A stretch of DNA of 34,572 nucleotides, taken from contig CAIKMZ010000099.1 in the NCBI GenBank assembly GCA_903828665.1, forward strand, positions 1-34,572, in the 5' to 3' direction. Of this stretch, positions 14,687 through 23,316 are shown one piece after another. The translations under genes were made by a program, and so were the position numbers. How positions within the stretch are numbered: position 1 is the stretch's first letter; every line of letters starts with the position of its first letter. The stretch comes from an uncultured beta proteobacterium. GTDB lineage: Bacteria; Pseudomonadota; Gammaproteobacteria; Burkholderiales; Burkholderiaceae_C. The notes beneath the pieces are model-generated. The model had not been told where the DNA came from and searched no databases. It saw only the letters and a program-made list of their open reading frames with translations.

Positions 14687-15978
14687 CAACGCTCCAGAAT
14701 CGCAACCACGCCCTGGCCGCCGGCGGCGCAGATGGAGATCAGGCCGCGGCCCGATCCTTTTTGCGCGAGCAGTTTGGCCAGCGTCGCGATCAGGCGCCCA
14801 CCGGTGGCGGCGAACGGGTGGCCGGCGGCGAGCGAGCTGCCCTTGACATTGAGCTTGGTCGCATCGATCGCACCCAGGGCTTGCGCCAGGCCGAGGCGCT
14901 CGCGGCAGTACTGCGGGTCTTCCCAGGCCTTGAGCGTGCACAGCACCTGCGCGGCGAAGGCTTCGTGGATCTCGTAGAAATCGAAATCCTGCAGCTTCAG
15001 TCCGGCGCGCCCGAGCATGCGCGGCACGGCGTAGGCCGGCGCCATCAGCAGGCCTTCCTTCTTGTCGAAGAAGTCCACCGCCGCCACCTCGCTCCAGCTC
15101 AGGTACGCCAGCACCGGCAGATTGCGCGCGCGCGTCCAGTCCTCGCTGGCCAGCAGCACGGCGGATGCGCCATCGGTCAGCGGCGTCGAGTTGCCCGCGG
15201 TGAGCGTGCCCTGCTCGGGCGCGACCTGTCTGTCGAACGCGGGCTTGAGCGCGCGCAGCTTCTCGATGCTCAGTTCCGCGCGCAGGTTGTTGTCGCGGCT
15301 CACGCCCTTGAAGCTCGTCATCAGGTCGGTGAAGAAGCCTTCGTCGTAGGCGCGCGCCAGATTCTGGTGGCTGCTGAGCGCGAGCGCATCCTGCGCCTCC
15401 CGGCTGATGCCCCATTCGCGCGCCATCAGCTCGGCGTGCTCGCCCATCGAGCAGCCGGTGCGCGGCTCGCCATTGCGCGGCAGCGCCGGCCGCAGCAGCA
15501 TGCCCGGGCGCAGGCGGGACAGGACGGCCAAACGTTGACCGGTAGTCCTGGCGCGGCTGGCGTCGAGCAGGATGCGGCGCATCTTTTCATTGAGGCCGAT
15601 CGGCGCGTCGGAAGTGGTGTCGACACCACCGGCGATGCCGCACTCGATCTGGCCCAGCGCGATCTTGTTGGCCACGACGATCGCTGCCTCCAGACCGGTG
15701 CCGCAGGCCTGCTGCAGATCGAAGGCCGGCGTCTCGCGCGCCAGCGTGGTCGAGAGCACGCACTCGCGCACCAGGTTGAAGTCGCGCGAGTGCTTCATCA
15801 CAGCGCCGCCCGCCACGTCGCCCAGGCGCTCGCCGTGCAGGTTGAAGCGGTCCACCAGGCCTTGCAGCGTGGCGGTCAGCATGTCATGGTTGCTGGCGTG
15901 CGCGTAGACCGTGTTGGAGCGCGCGAAAGGGATGCGGTTGCCGCCGATGATGGCAACGCGGCGAATGGTGGTGTTCAT
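14686..15978 (-). CDS. Acetyl-CoA acetyltransferase / 3-ketoacyl-CoA thiolase (FadI/FadA2-like)
   Basis: A 430-aa thiolase. The nucleophilic cysteine is Cys92 in QQACGTGLEAA; the remaining catalytic residues appear in FYEIHEAFAAQ, GHPFAATGGRL and ISICAAGGQG near the C-terminus. Length and the MGEHAELMARE segment place it with the longer FadI/FadA2-type thiolases and not with the 400-aa PcaF type encoded at 26770. It would cleave a 3-ketoacyl-CoA to acetyl-CoA in the last step of beta-oxidation. The ATG at 15978 begins MNTTIRRVAIIGGNRIPF, a standard thiolase start; upstream in-frame codons are not family-like. It lies between the MaoC gene (37-bp gap) and the dehydrogenase gene. Confidence 0.93.
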   Translation of the reverse strand: MNTTIRRVAIIGGNRIPFARSNTVYAHASNHDMLTATLQGLVDRFNLHGERLGDVAGGAVMKHSRDFNLVRECVLSTTLARETPAFDLQQACGTGLEAAIVVANKIALGQIECGIAGGVDTTSDAPIGLNEKMRRILLDASRARTTGQRLAVLSRLRPGMLLRPALPRNGEPRTGCSMGEHAELMAREWGISREAQDALALSSHQNLARAYDEGFFTDLMTSFKGVSRDNNLRAELSIEKLRALKPAFDRQVAPEQGTLTAGNSTPLTDGASAVLLASEDWTRARNLPVLAYLSWSEVAAVDFFDKKEGLLMAPAYAVPRMLGRAGLKLQDFDFYEIHEAFAAQVLCTLKAWEDPQYCRERLGLAQALGAIDATKLNVKGSSLAAGHPFAATGGRLIATLAKLLAQKGSGRGLISICAAGGQGVVAILER

Positions 15979-16015
15979 GATGGTGCCTGCGATCAAGGGG
16001 TGAGTCCGTGTGGCC

Positions 16016-16894
16016 TTATTGGTAGTCGAGCTGTGCGCGCAGATGCGGCTTGTCGCCGCGCGCATTGCGAACCTCGAACAGCGCCGCCTGTTGCAGTGTG
16101 CCCCGGATCTCGCGGGTGCTCCAGAGCGTGGCGCGCGCGGGCAGGAACAGCGGCGTCTTGAATTCCACCGTCAGCTCGGCCTGCTCCACTGACGCGCGCG
16201 GCAGCAGCGCGGCGAGCGCGCGCGCCTGCGTCCACATGCCATGCGCGATGGCGCGCCGAAAGCCGAACAGTCGTGCCGACAGGGCAAAGAGGTGGATCGG
16301 ATTGAGGTCGCCCGAGACCCGGCCGTAGCGTCGTCCGATGCCGGCCGGGGCGAAGAAATCGGCCTGGTGCGACAGCGCCAGCTCGGTATTCAGGCGGCTC
16401 GCATAGGCTGCGCCGGCGGGTTGCCTGACGCCCAGGCGCAGCAGGGTCTGCGTTGCCTCCCATACCAGCGTGTCGGCGCGCAGGATGCGCAGCTCGAGCT
16501 CGAAAATCTGGCCCTTCTCGTGCGCGAGCAGGCGTCCGGTCTGCACCTCGACGCGTACGCGCTCGCCGGCGTTCAGGCGCTGGTGCTGCACGATGCGGTT
16601 GGCCAGATGCACCGTGCCCATGGCCGGCCACGGGCAGTCGGCCGAGCCGAAAAAGGCCATCAGCAGTGGGAATGTCAGCAGTTGCGGATAGCTGACCGGC
16701 ACGCCCTGCGCCGCATGAAAGCCGCAGACGCCGGCGTAGCGCGCGATGTGATCGGCATCGACCACGAGCTGCGGGCGCACCAGTGTCACTTCAGGCAAGG
16801 CGTCGACCACCGTCGAAGGTTTGCGGCTTGCCAGCAGCACGTCTAGGTAACTCGCCGCCGCGCCTTTGGGCTGGCTGATCTCGATCGTCTTCAT
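16016..16894 (-). CDS. MaoC-family enoyl-CoA hydratase (HtdX-like, double hotdog)
   Basis: A 292-aa protein with two hotdog-fold halves. The hydratase 2 motif is in the C-terminal half: YGRVSGDLNPIHLFALSARLFGF followed by AIAHGMW, with catalytic Asp196 and His201. The N-terminal half (about 35-155) lacks the motif and should shape the acyl pocket. It would hydrate a trans-2-enoyl-CoA to the (R)-3-hydroxyacyl-CoA, which pairs logically with the FabG-type reductase encoded 6 bp upstream rather than with an (S)-specific dehydrogenase. The same pairing occurs in the mycobacterial htdX-fabG4 locus. The start has weak ribosome-site sequence, consistent with coupling to fabG. Confidence 0.9.
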   Translation of the reverse strand: MKTIEISQPKGAAASYLDVLLASRKPSTVVDALPEVTLVRPQLVVDADHIARYAGVCGFHAAQGVPVSYPQLLTFPLLMAFFGSADCPWPAMGTVHLANRIVQHQRLNAGERVRVEVQTGRLLAHEKGQIFELELRILRADTLVWEATQTLLRLGVRQPAGAAYASRLNTELALSHQADFFAPAGIGRRYGRVSGDLNPIHLFALSARLFGFRRAIAHGMWTQARALAALLPRASVEQAELTVEFKTPLFLPARATLWSTREIRGTLQQAALFEVRNARGDKPHLRAQLDYQ

Positions 16895-16900
16895 CGCGTT

Positions 16901-18310
16901 TCAGGCTCCGATCAGGCTTTGGCCGCAGACGCGCACCACGTTGCCGGACAGGCCGCTCGAGGCCGGGCTGGCAAACCAGGCGATGGCTTCGGCCACATCC
17001 TGCGGCAGACCGCCCTGGCCCATGGCGTTCATGCGCCGCCCGGCTTCGCGCAGCGCGAACGGGATGGCCGCCGTCATCTGCGTTTCGATGAAGCCCGGCG
17101 CCACGGCGTTGATGGTGACGCCGTGCGCGGCGAACAGCGGCGCCGTGCTCTGCACCATGCCGACGACGCCGGCCTTGGACAGCGCGTAATTGGTCTGCCC
17201 CAGGTTGCCGGCGATGCCCGAGATCGACGAGACGCAGACGATGCGAGCGCCGGACGTGATGGCGCCAGCGGCGATCAGCGCATCGTTGATGCGCTCCTGC
17301 GCCGACAGGTTGACGTTGACCACCATCTGCCAGAAGTGTTCCTTCATGTTGGCGATGGTCTTGTCGCGCGTGATGCCGGCGTTGTGCACGACCACGTCCC
17401 AGCCGCCCTGCGCCAGCGCCGCAGCGACGAGCTGCTGCGGCGCGTCGGCGGCGCCGATGTCCAGCGCCAGCGCCGTTCCGCCGACCCTGGCCGAGATTTC
17501 GTCCAGGCCGGCCTGCGCCTGCGGCACGTCGAGGCAGATCACGCTCGCGCCCTCGCGCGCCATGACCTCGGCAATCGCTGCGCCGATGCCGCGCGACGCG
17601 CCGGTCACAAGCACCTTCCTGCCGGCGAGCGGCTGCGTCCAGTCGGCCGGCGCCGCCGAAGGGCCGACCGGCAGCGCGACGCGGATCACCTGCGCCGAGA
17701 CATAGGCCGAGCGTGGTGACAGCAGAAAGCGCAGCGTCGATTCGATCTGGTCCTCGGCGCCCTCGGCCACGTACACGAGTTGCACCGTGATCGCCTTCTT
17801 GAGTTCCTTGGCCAGCGAGCGGCTCAGGCCTTCGAGCGCGCGCTGCATCGTGGCCTTGCGCGCCGAGGCGCAGGACTCGGGCGGCCGCCCGACGATCACG
17901 ACGCGCGCGCACGGCAGGAGCGAGCGCGCCGTGTCGTGGAAGAAGTGGTACAGCGCGTCGGACTGGCTGCTGTCATCGAGGCCGCTGGCGTCGAACAGCA
18001 GGGCCTTGAGCTTTTCGCCAGGCTGCCCCTCCAGGCCCCAGCGTCCGGTCAGCAGGCCTGCAGCATTGGCAATCGGCGTCCACTGCGGCAGTTGCGCGTG
18101 CGCCAGTGTTTGCGCGTCCACGGACTTGAGCGCGCGCGCCAGGGCCGGGAGCATCTGCGGTGCACCGCCGCCGCCGAGCAGCACCGCGCCCTTGATGACG
18201 GGCGCACCGGGTTCGTAGCGTTCCAGCACGATCGGCGTGGGCAGGCCCAGCGCCTGCGTCAGTTTGGAGCCGACCGGGGAGTTGGCGAAGTTGAGATAGG
18301 AGTCGGTCAT
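16901..18310 (-). CDS. High-molecular-weight 3-oxoacyl reductase (FabG4-like SDR)
   Basis: A 469-aa protein, about twice normal FabG length. Residues 1-225 form an N-terminal flavodoxin-like domain typical of HMwFabG. The C-terminal SDR domain (from about 229) has TGASRGIG at 236-243, NNAG-like HNAG at 309-312 and the catalytic Ser362, Tyr375 and Lys379 (NYALSKAG). The C-terminal part VAPGFIETQMTAAIPFALRE and the final VRVCGQSLIGA closely resemble M. tuberculosis FabG4 (Rv0242c), from memory. It would interconvert 3-oxoacyl-CoA and (R)-3-hydroxyacyl-CoA, with NAD(H) favoured in the FabG4 family. A 37-bp gap separates it from the DUF1254 gene upstream; the ribosome site is weak. Confidence 0.93.
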   Translation of the reverse strand: MTDSYLNFANSPVGSKLTQALGLPTPIVLERYEPGAPVIKGAVLLGGGGAPQMLPALARALKSVDAQTLAHAQLPQWTPIANAAGLLTGRWGLEGQPGEKLKALLFDASGLDDSSQSDALYHFFHDTARSLLPCARVVIVGRPPESCASARKATMQRALEGLSRSLAKELKKAITVQLVYVAEGAEDQIESTLRFLLSPRSAYVSAQVIRVALPVGPSAAPADWTQPLAGRKVLVTGASRGIGAAIAEVMAREGASVICLDVPQAQAGLDEISARVGGTALALDIGAADAPQQLVAAALAQGGWDVVVHNAGITRDKTIANMKEHFWQMVVNVNLSAQERINDALIAAGAITSGARIVCVSSISGIAGNLGQTNYALSKAGVVGMVQSTAPLFAAHGVTINAVAPGFIETQMTAAIPFALREAGRRMNAMGQGGLPQDVAEAIAWFASPASSGLSGNVVRVCGQSLIGA

Positions 18311-18347
18311 CTGCGGCTTTCGTGGTGGGGCTTAGGGTGAACAGGCC

Positions 18348-19742
18348 CTAGTCGATGCGCTCGACGGCGGGCATGCCCCAGGCGCCGTTCAGGGCGGCGG
18401 GCTTGGGCCAGTACAGGCGCGCGTTGAGCAAGAAGGGCTCGCCGGCGCGCAGCGGCAGCCAGTTCCGTGCCTGCTCACCGGTGGGCAGCATGGACTGCAG
18501 CAGCAGATCGAGCGAGCCGTCGGTGTTGAAGGCGAGGGCGTCGCGGTCGCCCAGGGCGTAGCGATGAATCGGGTTGTCGATGAAGAAGTCCTGCGCGTTG
18601 TAGGCCGTGACCGACCAGAAGGCATTGACCGGCGGCAGTTCGCCAGCCTTGAAATGCAGGCGGTAGCGGTGGCTGCCGTCCAGGGGCTCGCCATGCTGGT
18701 CGACGCGCGTGTTGGGGTAGATGGCGTCGGCCGGCAGATTCGCGCCGAGGCCCACCATGGCGACGGCGGCGCGCAGGTGGTAGTCTGTGCCGTAGTCGCC
18801 CAGGATGGCCGGTGGCGTGGCCCAGCCGCGCACTAGGCTGCGCGGTTTCTTCAGTTCGCGCGCCACGCCGGCGTCGGCGATCCAGCGCCCCAGGCGCACG
18901 CTCCAGTGATCGAGCCAAGCCCACTGCGGCGGCTGCCCGGGGCGCACGCCCAGGCGCGCGAGTTCGGCCATCGCGGCGCCATCGGCCGCGCCCGGCGGGT
19001 TGTTCACCAGCAGCATCGCCAGGCGGCTGAAAAAGGTTTCGGCGCTCATGGCCTGCATCTGTTCGATCGCCGGTACCGGGCGCTCGGCTGCGCCGGTCCA
19101 CGCCGTTGCCGGCTCCTGCTGGCCGCTCTGCCACGCGGCCATCGAGCGCAGCTTCAATCCATCCTGCAAGGCATGCACGACGGCGTAGTCCGTCGCGCCG
19201 TTGGCCTGCGTGCGCCCGATCAGCCATACGATCTGCGTCGGCGCGCGCAGCAGCGTCAAGCCAGCGGGCACTTGGCCCTGCCAGTGCGCTGCGGCCAGCA
19301 GAAACTTGCGCCCGGCCGTTCCGGTGCTGCGGGTTCCGGGCGCGGCGAAGATGTTGGTCCAGGCATCCATGAATGGCATCACCTCGAAGCGCTGCTCATT
19401 GGGCGGCATCTCGAACACCCACGGCCCCTTGCGCATGTCGATGAAGGCGCTGGTATAGAGCGTGTCGACGTTCGGGCGCACCACATCCTTGAACGTGGCA
19501 TCGGGAAAGCGCCGCATGCGGTGCAGCTGGTTTTCCGGACCCAGGGTTCGCTCTGAATTGGCGCGGGTCACATCCATGATGACCAGCGGGTAGCCGAACA
19601 AATAGGCTTCGGCCGCGCGCCGGATCTGAGCGGCCTGTGCCAGCAGCAGGGCCAGCATGAGCAGCAGCGCGATCAGGACCGCCAGCAGCACGCGCTTGCG
19701 CCACGACGCGCGCGCTGCCGGCGTCGTGAGCACCGCGCTCAT
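18348..19742 (-). CDS. DUF1254/DUF1214 domain protein, membrane-anchored
   Basis: A 464-aa protein with one N-terminal membrane helix (about residues 17-40), so most of it should be periplasmic. The DUF1254 domain starts at AYLFGYPLVIMDVTRAN and contains NVDTLYTSAFIDM, a family hallmark. The C-terminal DUF1214 domain contains NAFWSVTAYNAQDFFIDNPIHRYALGDR. Both domains are common in proteins encoded near lipid or xenobiotic catabolism genes, but no reaction is established that I can name. Its ATG at 19742 overlaps the upstream GST-like gene stop by 4 bp (ATGA). Apparent coding further upstream is the overlapping GST-like gene in another frame. Confidence 0.88.
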   Translation of the reverse strand: MSAVLTTPAARASWRKRVLLAVLIALLLMLALLLAQAAQIRRAAEAYLFGYPLVIMDVTRANSERTLGPENQLHRMRRFPDATFKDVVRPNVDTLYTSAFIDMRKGPWVFEMPPNEQRFEVMPFMDAWTNIFAAPGTRSTGTAGRKFLLAAAHWQGQVPAGLTLLRAPTQIVWLIGRTQANGATDYAVVHALQDGLKLRSMAAWQSGQQEPATAWTGAAERPVPAIEQMQAMSAETFFSRLAMLLVNNPPGAADGAAMAELARLGVRPGQPPQWAWLDHWSVRLGRWIADAGVARELKKPRSLVRGWATPPAILGDYGTDYHLRAAVAMVGLGANLPADAIYPNTRVDQHGEPLDGSHRYRLHFKAGELPPVNAFWSVTAYNAQDFFIDNPIHRYALGDRDALAFNTDGSLDLLLQSMLPTGEQARNWLPLRAGEPFLLNARLYWPKPAALNGAWGMPAVERID

Positions 19743-20863
19743 GCCGGATCGGGCGCCGTGGCGCCGGCCTCGGGCATCACGCGCAGGCCCTGGCGCTGCA
19801 GGCGCGGGATGTCGAGTGTCAGCAACCGTTCGCCTCCGATCGCGCGCAGCCAGTCGCGCACTTGGGCCTGTTCCGGCGGCGCCATGGCGCGCCAGACGTC
19901 GAGCGTGCGCTGCGCCATCCACAGCGTGTACGGGAGCGCGGCGCGGCGAAAGCGCCCGCTGCCCATCGGCACCTCGACGTCCTTGAGGGACCGCGGCAAG
20001 GCCTTGCCCGGCGGCAAGCTTGGCAGGCGCGCCTTGACCTGTTCGTTGATGCCCACGATCAGCGGCAGGAATTCGGTGCAGATCGCCCGCAGCACCGGCA
20101 GCAGGGTCGGCGCGATGCGGTCGTCCGGGAACAGCGGCGCGCCCCGCGTCGGCGCGGCGGGCGCGGCCATGCGATCAAGCCAGGCGCGCAGGTGCGCGCG
20201 CTTGGCGATGAGTTCGCGCGCCGGCCAGGGGTCGCGCCCGAGATGGCCGTACATCGTGCCGACGAGGCCGAAGTCGGCCAGCGTCGGGCGACCGCCGAGC
20301 AGAAAGGGCAGCTGCGCGAAATGCGCATCGAGCAGGTCGAGCATGTGCTCGGTCCACGCGTCCATCACGCCGAACTGCTCGGCTCGCACGCCGACCGAAG
20401 GCAGCATGCGGCGCAGCCGCTGCGCGATGAAGCGCACGGCGCGGCGCTGGATGAAGCCGGGCCAATGCGGCAGCAGCGCGCGGCCCGCGTCGTGCTCGAA
20501 CAGCGCGTAGTTTTCCGGATGCGACCAGCGCGTGTGCATGGCGATCGGCACCCACCACTCGTCGCCCCAGGCTTCAATCAAGTAAGCGGCGAAGCGCTGC
20601 ACCGGTGTGCCCGGAATGATGGAAGGCGCCGGATGGAGCGTCTCGATGTGGTCGATGATGACGCTGCTGTCCTGGATCCACCGGCCCTGCGGCGTCACCA
20701 TGACCGGCATCACGACCGCGCCGGTCTCGCGCTTGATGCGCTGCGTTAGCGTGTACAGGTTGACCGGCTGCAGCACAAAGGGCGCCTGCTTATAGCGCAG
20801 ATAACAGAGTACCTTGCCCGTGAAATACGACAGGTGCCAGCCGTACAGCGTGTACGGTTTCAT
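19739..20863 (-). CDS. Glutathione S-transferase-like protein, long form
   Basis: A 374-aa protein. The N-terminal thioredoxin-like domain (about 1-80) has YTLYGWHLSYFTGKVLCYLRYK, VVMPVMVTPQGRWIQDSSVIIDHIE, the cis-Pro and the glutathione gamma-Glu-binding 'DSS' motif. A helical GST C-domain follows, with FLLGGRPTLADFGLVGTMYGHLGRDPWP as the N-capping/substrate region. Residues past about 250 extend beyond a normal 210-aa GST and are of unknown use. Possible roles are glutathione-dependent detoxification or ring cleavage. The ATG at 20863 overlaps the SDR stop by 4 bp (ATGA); an ATG at 20878 (five codons earlier) is possible. Operon position links it to the same catabolic unit. Confidence 0.85.
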   Translation of the reverse strand: MKPYTLYGWHLSYFTGKVLCYLRYKQAPFVLQPVNLYTLTQRIKRETGAVVMPVMVTPQGRWIQDSSVIIDHIETLHPAPSIIPGTPVQRFAAYLIEAWGDEWWVPIAMHTRWSHPENYALFEHDAGRALLPHWPGFIQRRAVRFIAQRLRRMLPSVGVRAEQFGVMDAWTEHMLDLLDAHFAQLPFLLGGRPTLADFGLVGTMYGHLGRDPWPARELIAKRAHLRAWLDRMAAPAAPTRGAPLFPDDRIAPTLLPVLRAICTEFLPLIVGINEQVKARLPSLPPGKALPRSLKDVEVPMGSGRFRRAALPYTLWMAQRTLDVWRAMAPPEQAQVRDWLRAIGGERLLTLDIPRLQRQGLRVMPEAGATAPDPA

Positions 20864-21609
20864 GCCAGCCTGCGCCATAGCGCATCCGGGATATGGCCGA
20901 ACAAGGGGCGCAGCCAGCGCCAGGGGAAGGCGGGCACGACGCCGACCGCTTTGCGCTGCTCGATCAGGTTCACGCTCTCGCGCGCCGCCTGTTCGGCCGT
21001 GACGGCAAACGGGTACTTCTCCATCTTGGGCATGATCTCCGTCAGCACAAAGCCGGGCAGGATGCGGCACACGGCGATGTTCTTGCGCTTGAGCTCCACG
21101 CGCGCGGCGTCGAGGTACATCGAGAAGCCGGCCTTGCTCGCGCAGTACGCGCCCTGCTTCGGAATCGCCTGCAGCGACGCCAGCGAGGAGATGCCGACCA
21201 GCTGGCCCCGGCCCTGCGCGAGGAAATGTTCTATGGCCGCTTCGGATGTTGCAATGGCGCCGATCAGATTGGTCTGGATCAGCTGGGCGGCCTGCGCCAG
21301 CCCACCGCGGCCGACGGGTGTCAGGCGATTCACGCCGGCGTTCACCACGACGATGTCGACCGTGCCCAACGCTGCGAACAGCGGGCGCAGCGTCGGCGCC
21401 AACGTGGCGCTGTGATCGACATCGAGCGCGACGATCTCGATACACCGCGCCGGGTCCGGGTAGCGGCTCTGCACTTCGTCGCGCAGTTGCGCCAGCAGAT
21501 CGAGGCGCCGTGCGGCCAGGCCGAGGTGGTAGCCGCGCGCGGCGAATTCGAGCGCCAGTGCGCGGCCGATGCCGCTCGATGCGCCGGTGATCAGAACGGT
21601 TCGTGCCAT
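20860..21609 (-). CDS. Short-chain dehydrogenase/reductase, classical type
   Basis: A 249-aa SDR. The Rossmann motif TGASSGIG lies at residues 8-15, Asp63-Val64 follows the adenine-binding strand, and VNAG lies at 89-92. The catalytic triad is Ser142, Tyr155 and Lys159 (YCASKAG). Arg-rich 'LAARR' after the second strand favours NADP(H). The C-terminal stretch PWRWLRPLFGHIPDALWRRL is amphipathic and may touch the membrane. It would oxidise or reduce a hydroxyl/keto group; the substrate is not evident. The ATG lies 1 nt after the sulfatase stop (TGAGATG). The longer upstream frame lies inside the sulfatase gene and was discarded. Confidence 0.9.
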   Translation of the reverse strand: MARTVLITGASSGIGRALALEFAARGYHLGLAARRLDLLAQLRDEVQSRYPDPARCIEIVALDVDHSATLAPTLRPLFAALGTVDIVVVNAGVNRLTPVGRGGLAQAAQLIQTNLIGAIATSEAAIEHFLAQGRGQLVGISSLASLQAIPKQGAYCASKAGFSMYLDAARVELKRKNIAVCRILPGFVLTEIMPKMEKYPFAVTAEQAARESVNLIEQRKAVGVVPAFPWRWLRPLFGHIPDALWRRLA

Positions 21610-21610
21610 C

Positions 21611-23275
21611 TCAGTTGTACCAGTAGGTGTACTCGTCCTGCGCTGTCTGCTTCTGGTCGAGCGTCTTGTCGATGGCAATGGGCAACTGGATGAAGGACGG
21701 CCACAGCGGCGGCGGCATCTGCGCATGGTGCGCGGCCAGTGTTGCCTTGAGCTGCGCCAGCTTCTCGGGCTGCCCGGCTGCGAGGTTGCGCTCTTCCGTC
21801 GGGTCCTGCGCGAGGTTGAACAGCCAGTCTTTCTTTGGCATCTCGGAGACGATCAGCTTCCAGCCGTTCTCCTGAACCGCGCGGTACGGGCCGTCGCGCC
21901 AGAACAGCGCGCGCGGCGGCTGCGTCGCCGCGTCGCGGCCCAGATACGGCAGCAGGTTGACGCCGTCGATGGGCCGGTCGGTCGGCAGTTGACCGCCCGC
22001 GGCGGCCAAGACCGTGGGCAGGATGTCGATGTTCGACACCGGTTGCCCGTACTGCGTGCCGGGCGTGATGTGGCCGGGCCATTTGGCGACATAGGGTACG
22101 CGCAGGCCGCCCTGGAACTGCGTGAGCTTCCAGCCGCGATACGGGCGGTTCACATCGGGGATGCCGATGTAGCCCGGCGCGCCGTTGTCGCTGGTGAAGA
22201 TGACGATGGTGTTGTCATCGAGCCCTTCCTCGCGCAGCGTCTGCAGCACACGCCCGACGCTGCGGTCGATCGAGCGGATCATGGCGGCGTAGACGCGGCG
22301 CCGGTGGTCCCGGATGTTGTCCAGCGCGTCGTAATCGGCCTTGCTCGCCTGCAGCGGCGTGTGCACGCCCCAGTGCGCGAGGTACATGAAGAATGGCTGG
22401 TTCTTGTTGCGTTTGATCGCGGTGATGGCTTCGTCGGTGAAGTAGTCGGTCAGGTACTTGCTGGGCTCGAACCACTTGCCTGCGTTGTAGCTCACGCCGA
22501 AGCGCATGTTGGGCCACAGGAATTTGTCGATCGGGTCGAAGTCCTGCTTCGAGTTGACCACGCGCGGGTCGTTCTCCGGCAGGTACAGGCCACTCTCCAT
22601 GAACAGGCTTTCGTCAAAGCCCTGGTTGTTGGGCCGCATTTCGGGCGTGCTGCCCAGATGCCATTTGCCGATGTGGATGGTGTGGTAGCCGCGCGGCTTG
22701 AGCAACTTGGCCACGGTCTGCTCGGTCGGCGGCATGCCCAGATCGTTGAAGTCCTTGGACGCCTTGGCTTTGTCCTGGTCGATGACGACCGGGTACAGAC
22801 GGTCCGGATCGGCGTAGAGCGCACCGGCAACCCGCGCCATGGCGCCGGGCGTGGGCGTGAACTCGACGCCGAAGCGCCACGGGTAACGCCCGGTCAGCAA
22901 GGCGGCGCGCGAAACCGTGCAGACGGCCGCTGCTGCGTAGCCCTGATCGAAGCGCACGCCGTCGCCCGCAATGGCATCGATGTTGGGCGTCGGCACGCCC
23001 TCGGCCGTGTGGCCACCGCCGAAGGTGCTGACGTCGTTGATGCCGAGGTCATCGGCCAGGATCACGATGATGTTCGGCGGCCGCTGCGACACCGCCTGCA
23101 CCGCCGCTGCCGGGCCGTCGATCCAGGGCACGGGGTGATTCGGATCGCGCGGGTATTTGAAATCGGTGTGCCAGCCCAGCGAGTACTGCAGGATCCGCAG
23201 GCGATTGGCGTAGACGCCCACGGCCAGCGCCGCCGTCACCGCGAGCGAGATGGCCAAGGTTTTTTTCAGTTTCAT
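21611..23275 (-). CDS. Type I sulfatase with atypical CTVSR maturation motif
   Basis: A 554-aa exported sulfatase. An N-terminal hydrophobic segment (about 5-23) acts as signal or anchor. Metal ligands appear in VILADDLGIN (Asp75, Asp76) and FTSDNGAPG; catalytic elements KWHLG, AHWGVHTPLQA and WKLTQFQGGLRVP are intact. The maturation site is Cys119 in CTVSRAALLTGR: the Cys and Arg are present, but the Pro at +2 is Val. Sulfatases need conversion of this Cys to formylglycine, normally in a C/S-x-P/A-x-R context. It differs clearly from the AtsA-like enzyme at 7346 and resembles GALNS/ARSA-type sulfatases around this motif. It sits inside the fadD-fadE operon, so desulfation and acyl-CoA catabolism appear co-regulated. 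Confidence 0.92.
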   Translation of the reverse strand: MKLKKTLAISLAVTAALAVGVYANRLRILQYSLGWHTDFKYPRDPNHPVPWIDGPAAAVQAVSQRPPNIIVILADDLGINDVSTFGGGHTAEGVPTPNIDAIAGDGVRFDQGYAAAAVCTVSRAALLTGRYPWRFGVEFTPTPGAMARVAGALYADPDRLYPVVIDQDKAKASKDFNDLGMPPTEQTVAKLLKPRGYHTIHIGKWHLGSTPEMRPNNQGFDESLFMESGLYLPENDPRVVNSKQDFDPIDKFLWPNMRFGVSYNAGKWFEPSKYLTDYFTDEAITAIKRNKNQPFFMYLAHWGVHTPLQASKADYDALDNIRDHRRRVYAAMIRSIDRSVGRVLQTLREEGLDDNTIVIFTSDNGAPGYIGIPDVNRPYRGWKLTQFQGGLRVPYVAKWPGHITPGTQYGQPVSNIDILPTVLAAAGGQLPTDRPIDGVNLLPYLGRDAATQPPRALFWRDGPYRAVQENGWKLIVSEMPKKDWLFNLAQDPTEERNLAAGQPEKLAQLKATLAAHHAQMPPPLWPSFIQLPIAIDKTLDQKQTAQDEYTYWYN

Positions 23276-23316
23276 GGTGGCGATCCCGGTTTGCTCATGT
23301 TGCGCAGCATGGCGTG

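Noticed and set aside
12863..15415. Possible thiolase-dehydrogenase fusion or alternative long protein
   Set aside because: The dehydrogenase frame is open upstream into the thiolase gene, but that part is low-complexity Arg/Ala/Gly, and the thiolase is intact in its own frame. A TGATG junction supports two separate proteins.
19739..21445. N-terminally extended GST-like protein of 568 residues
   Set aside because: The extra 190 residues lie inside the SDR gene in a different frame and have no GST character; the start at 20863 is better.
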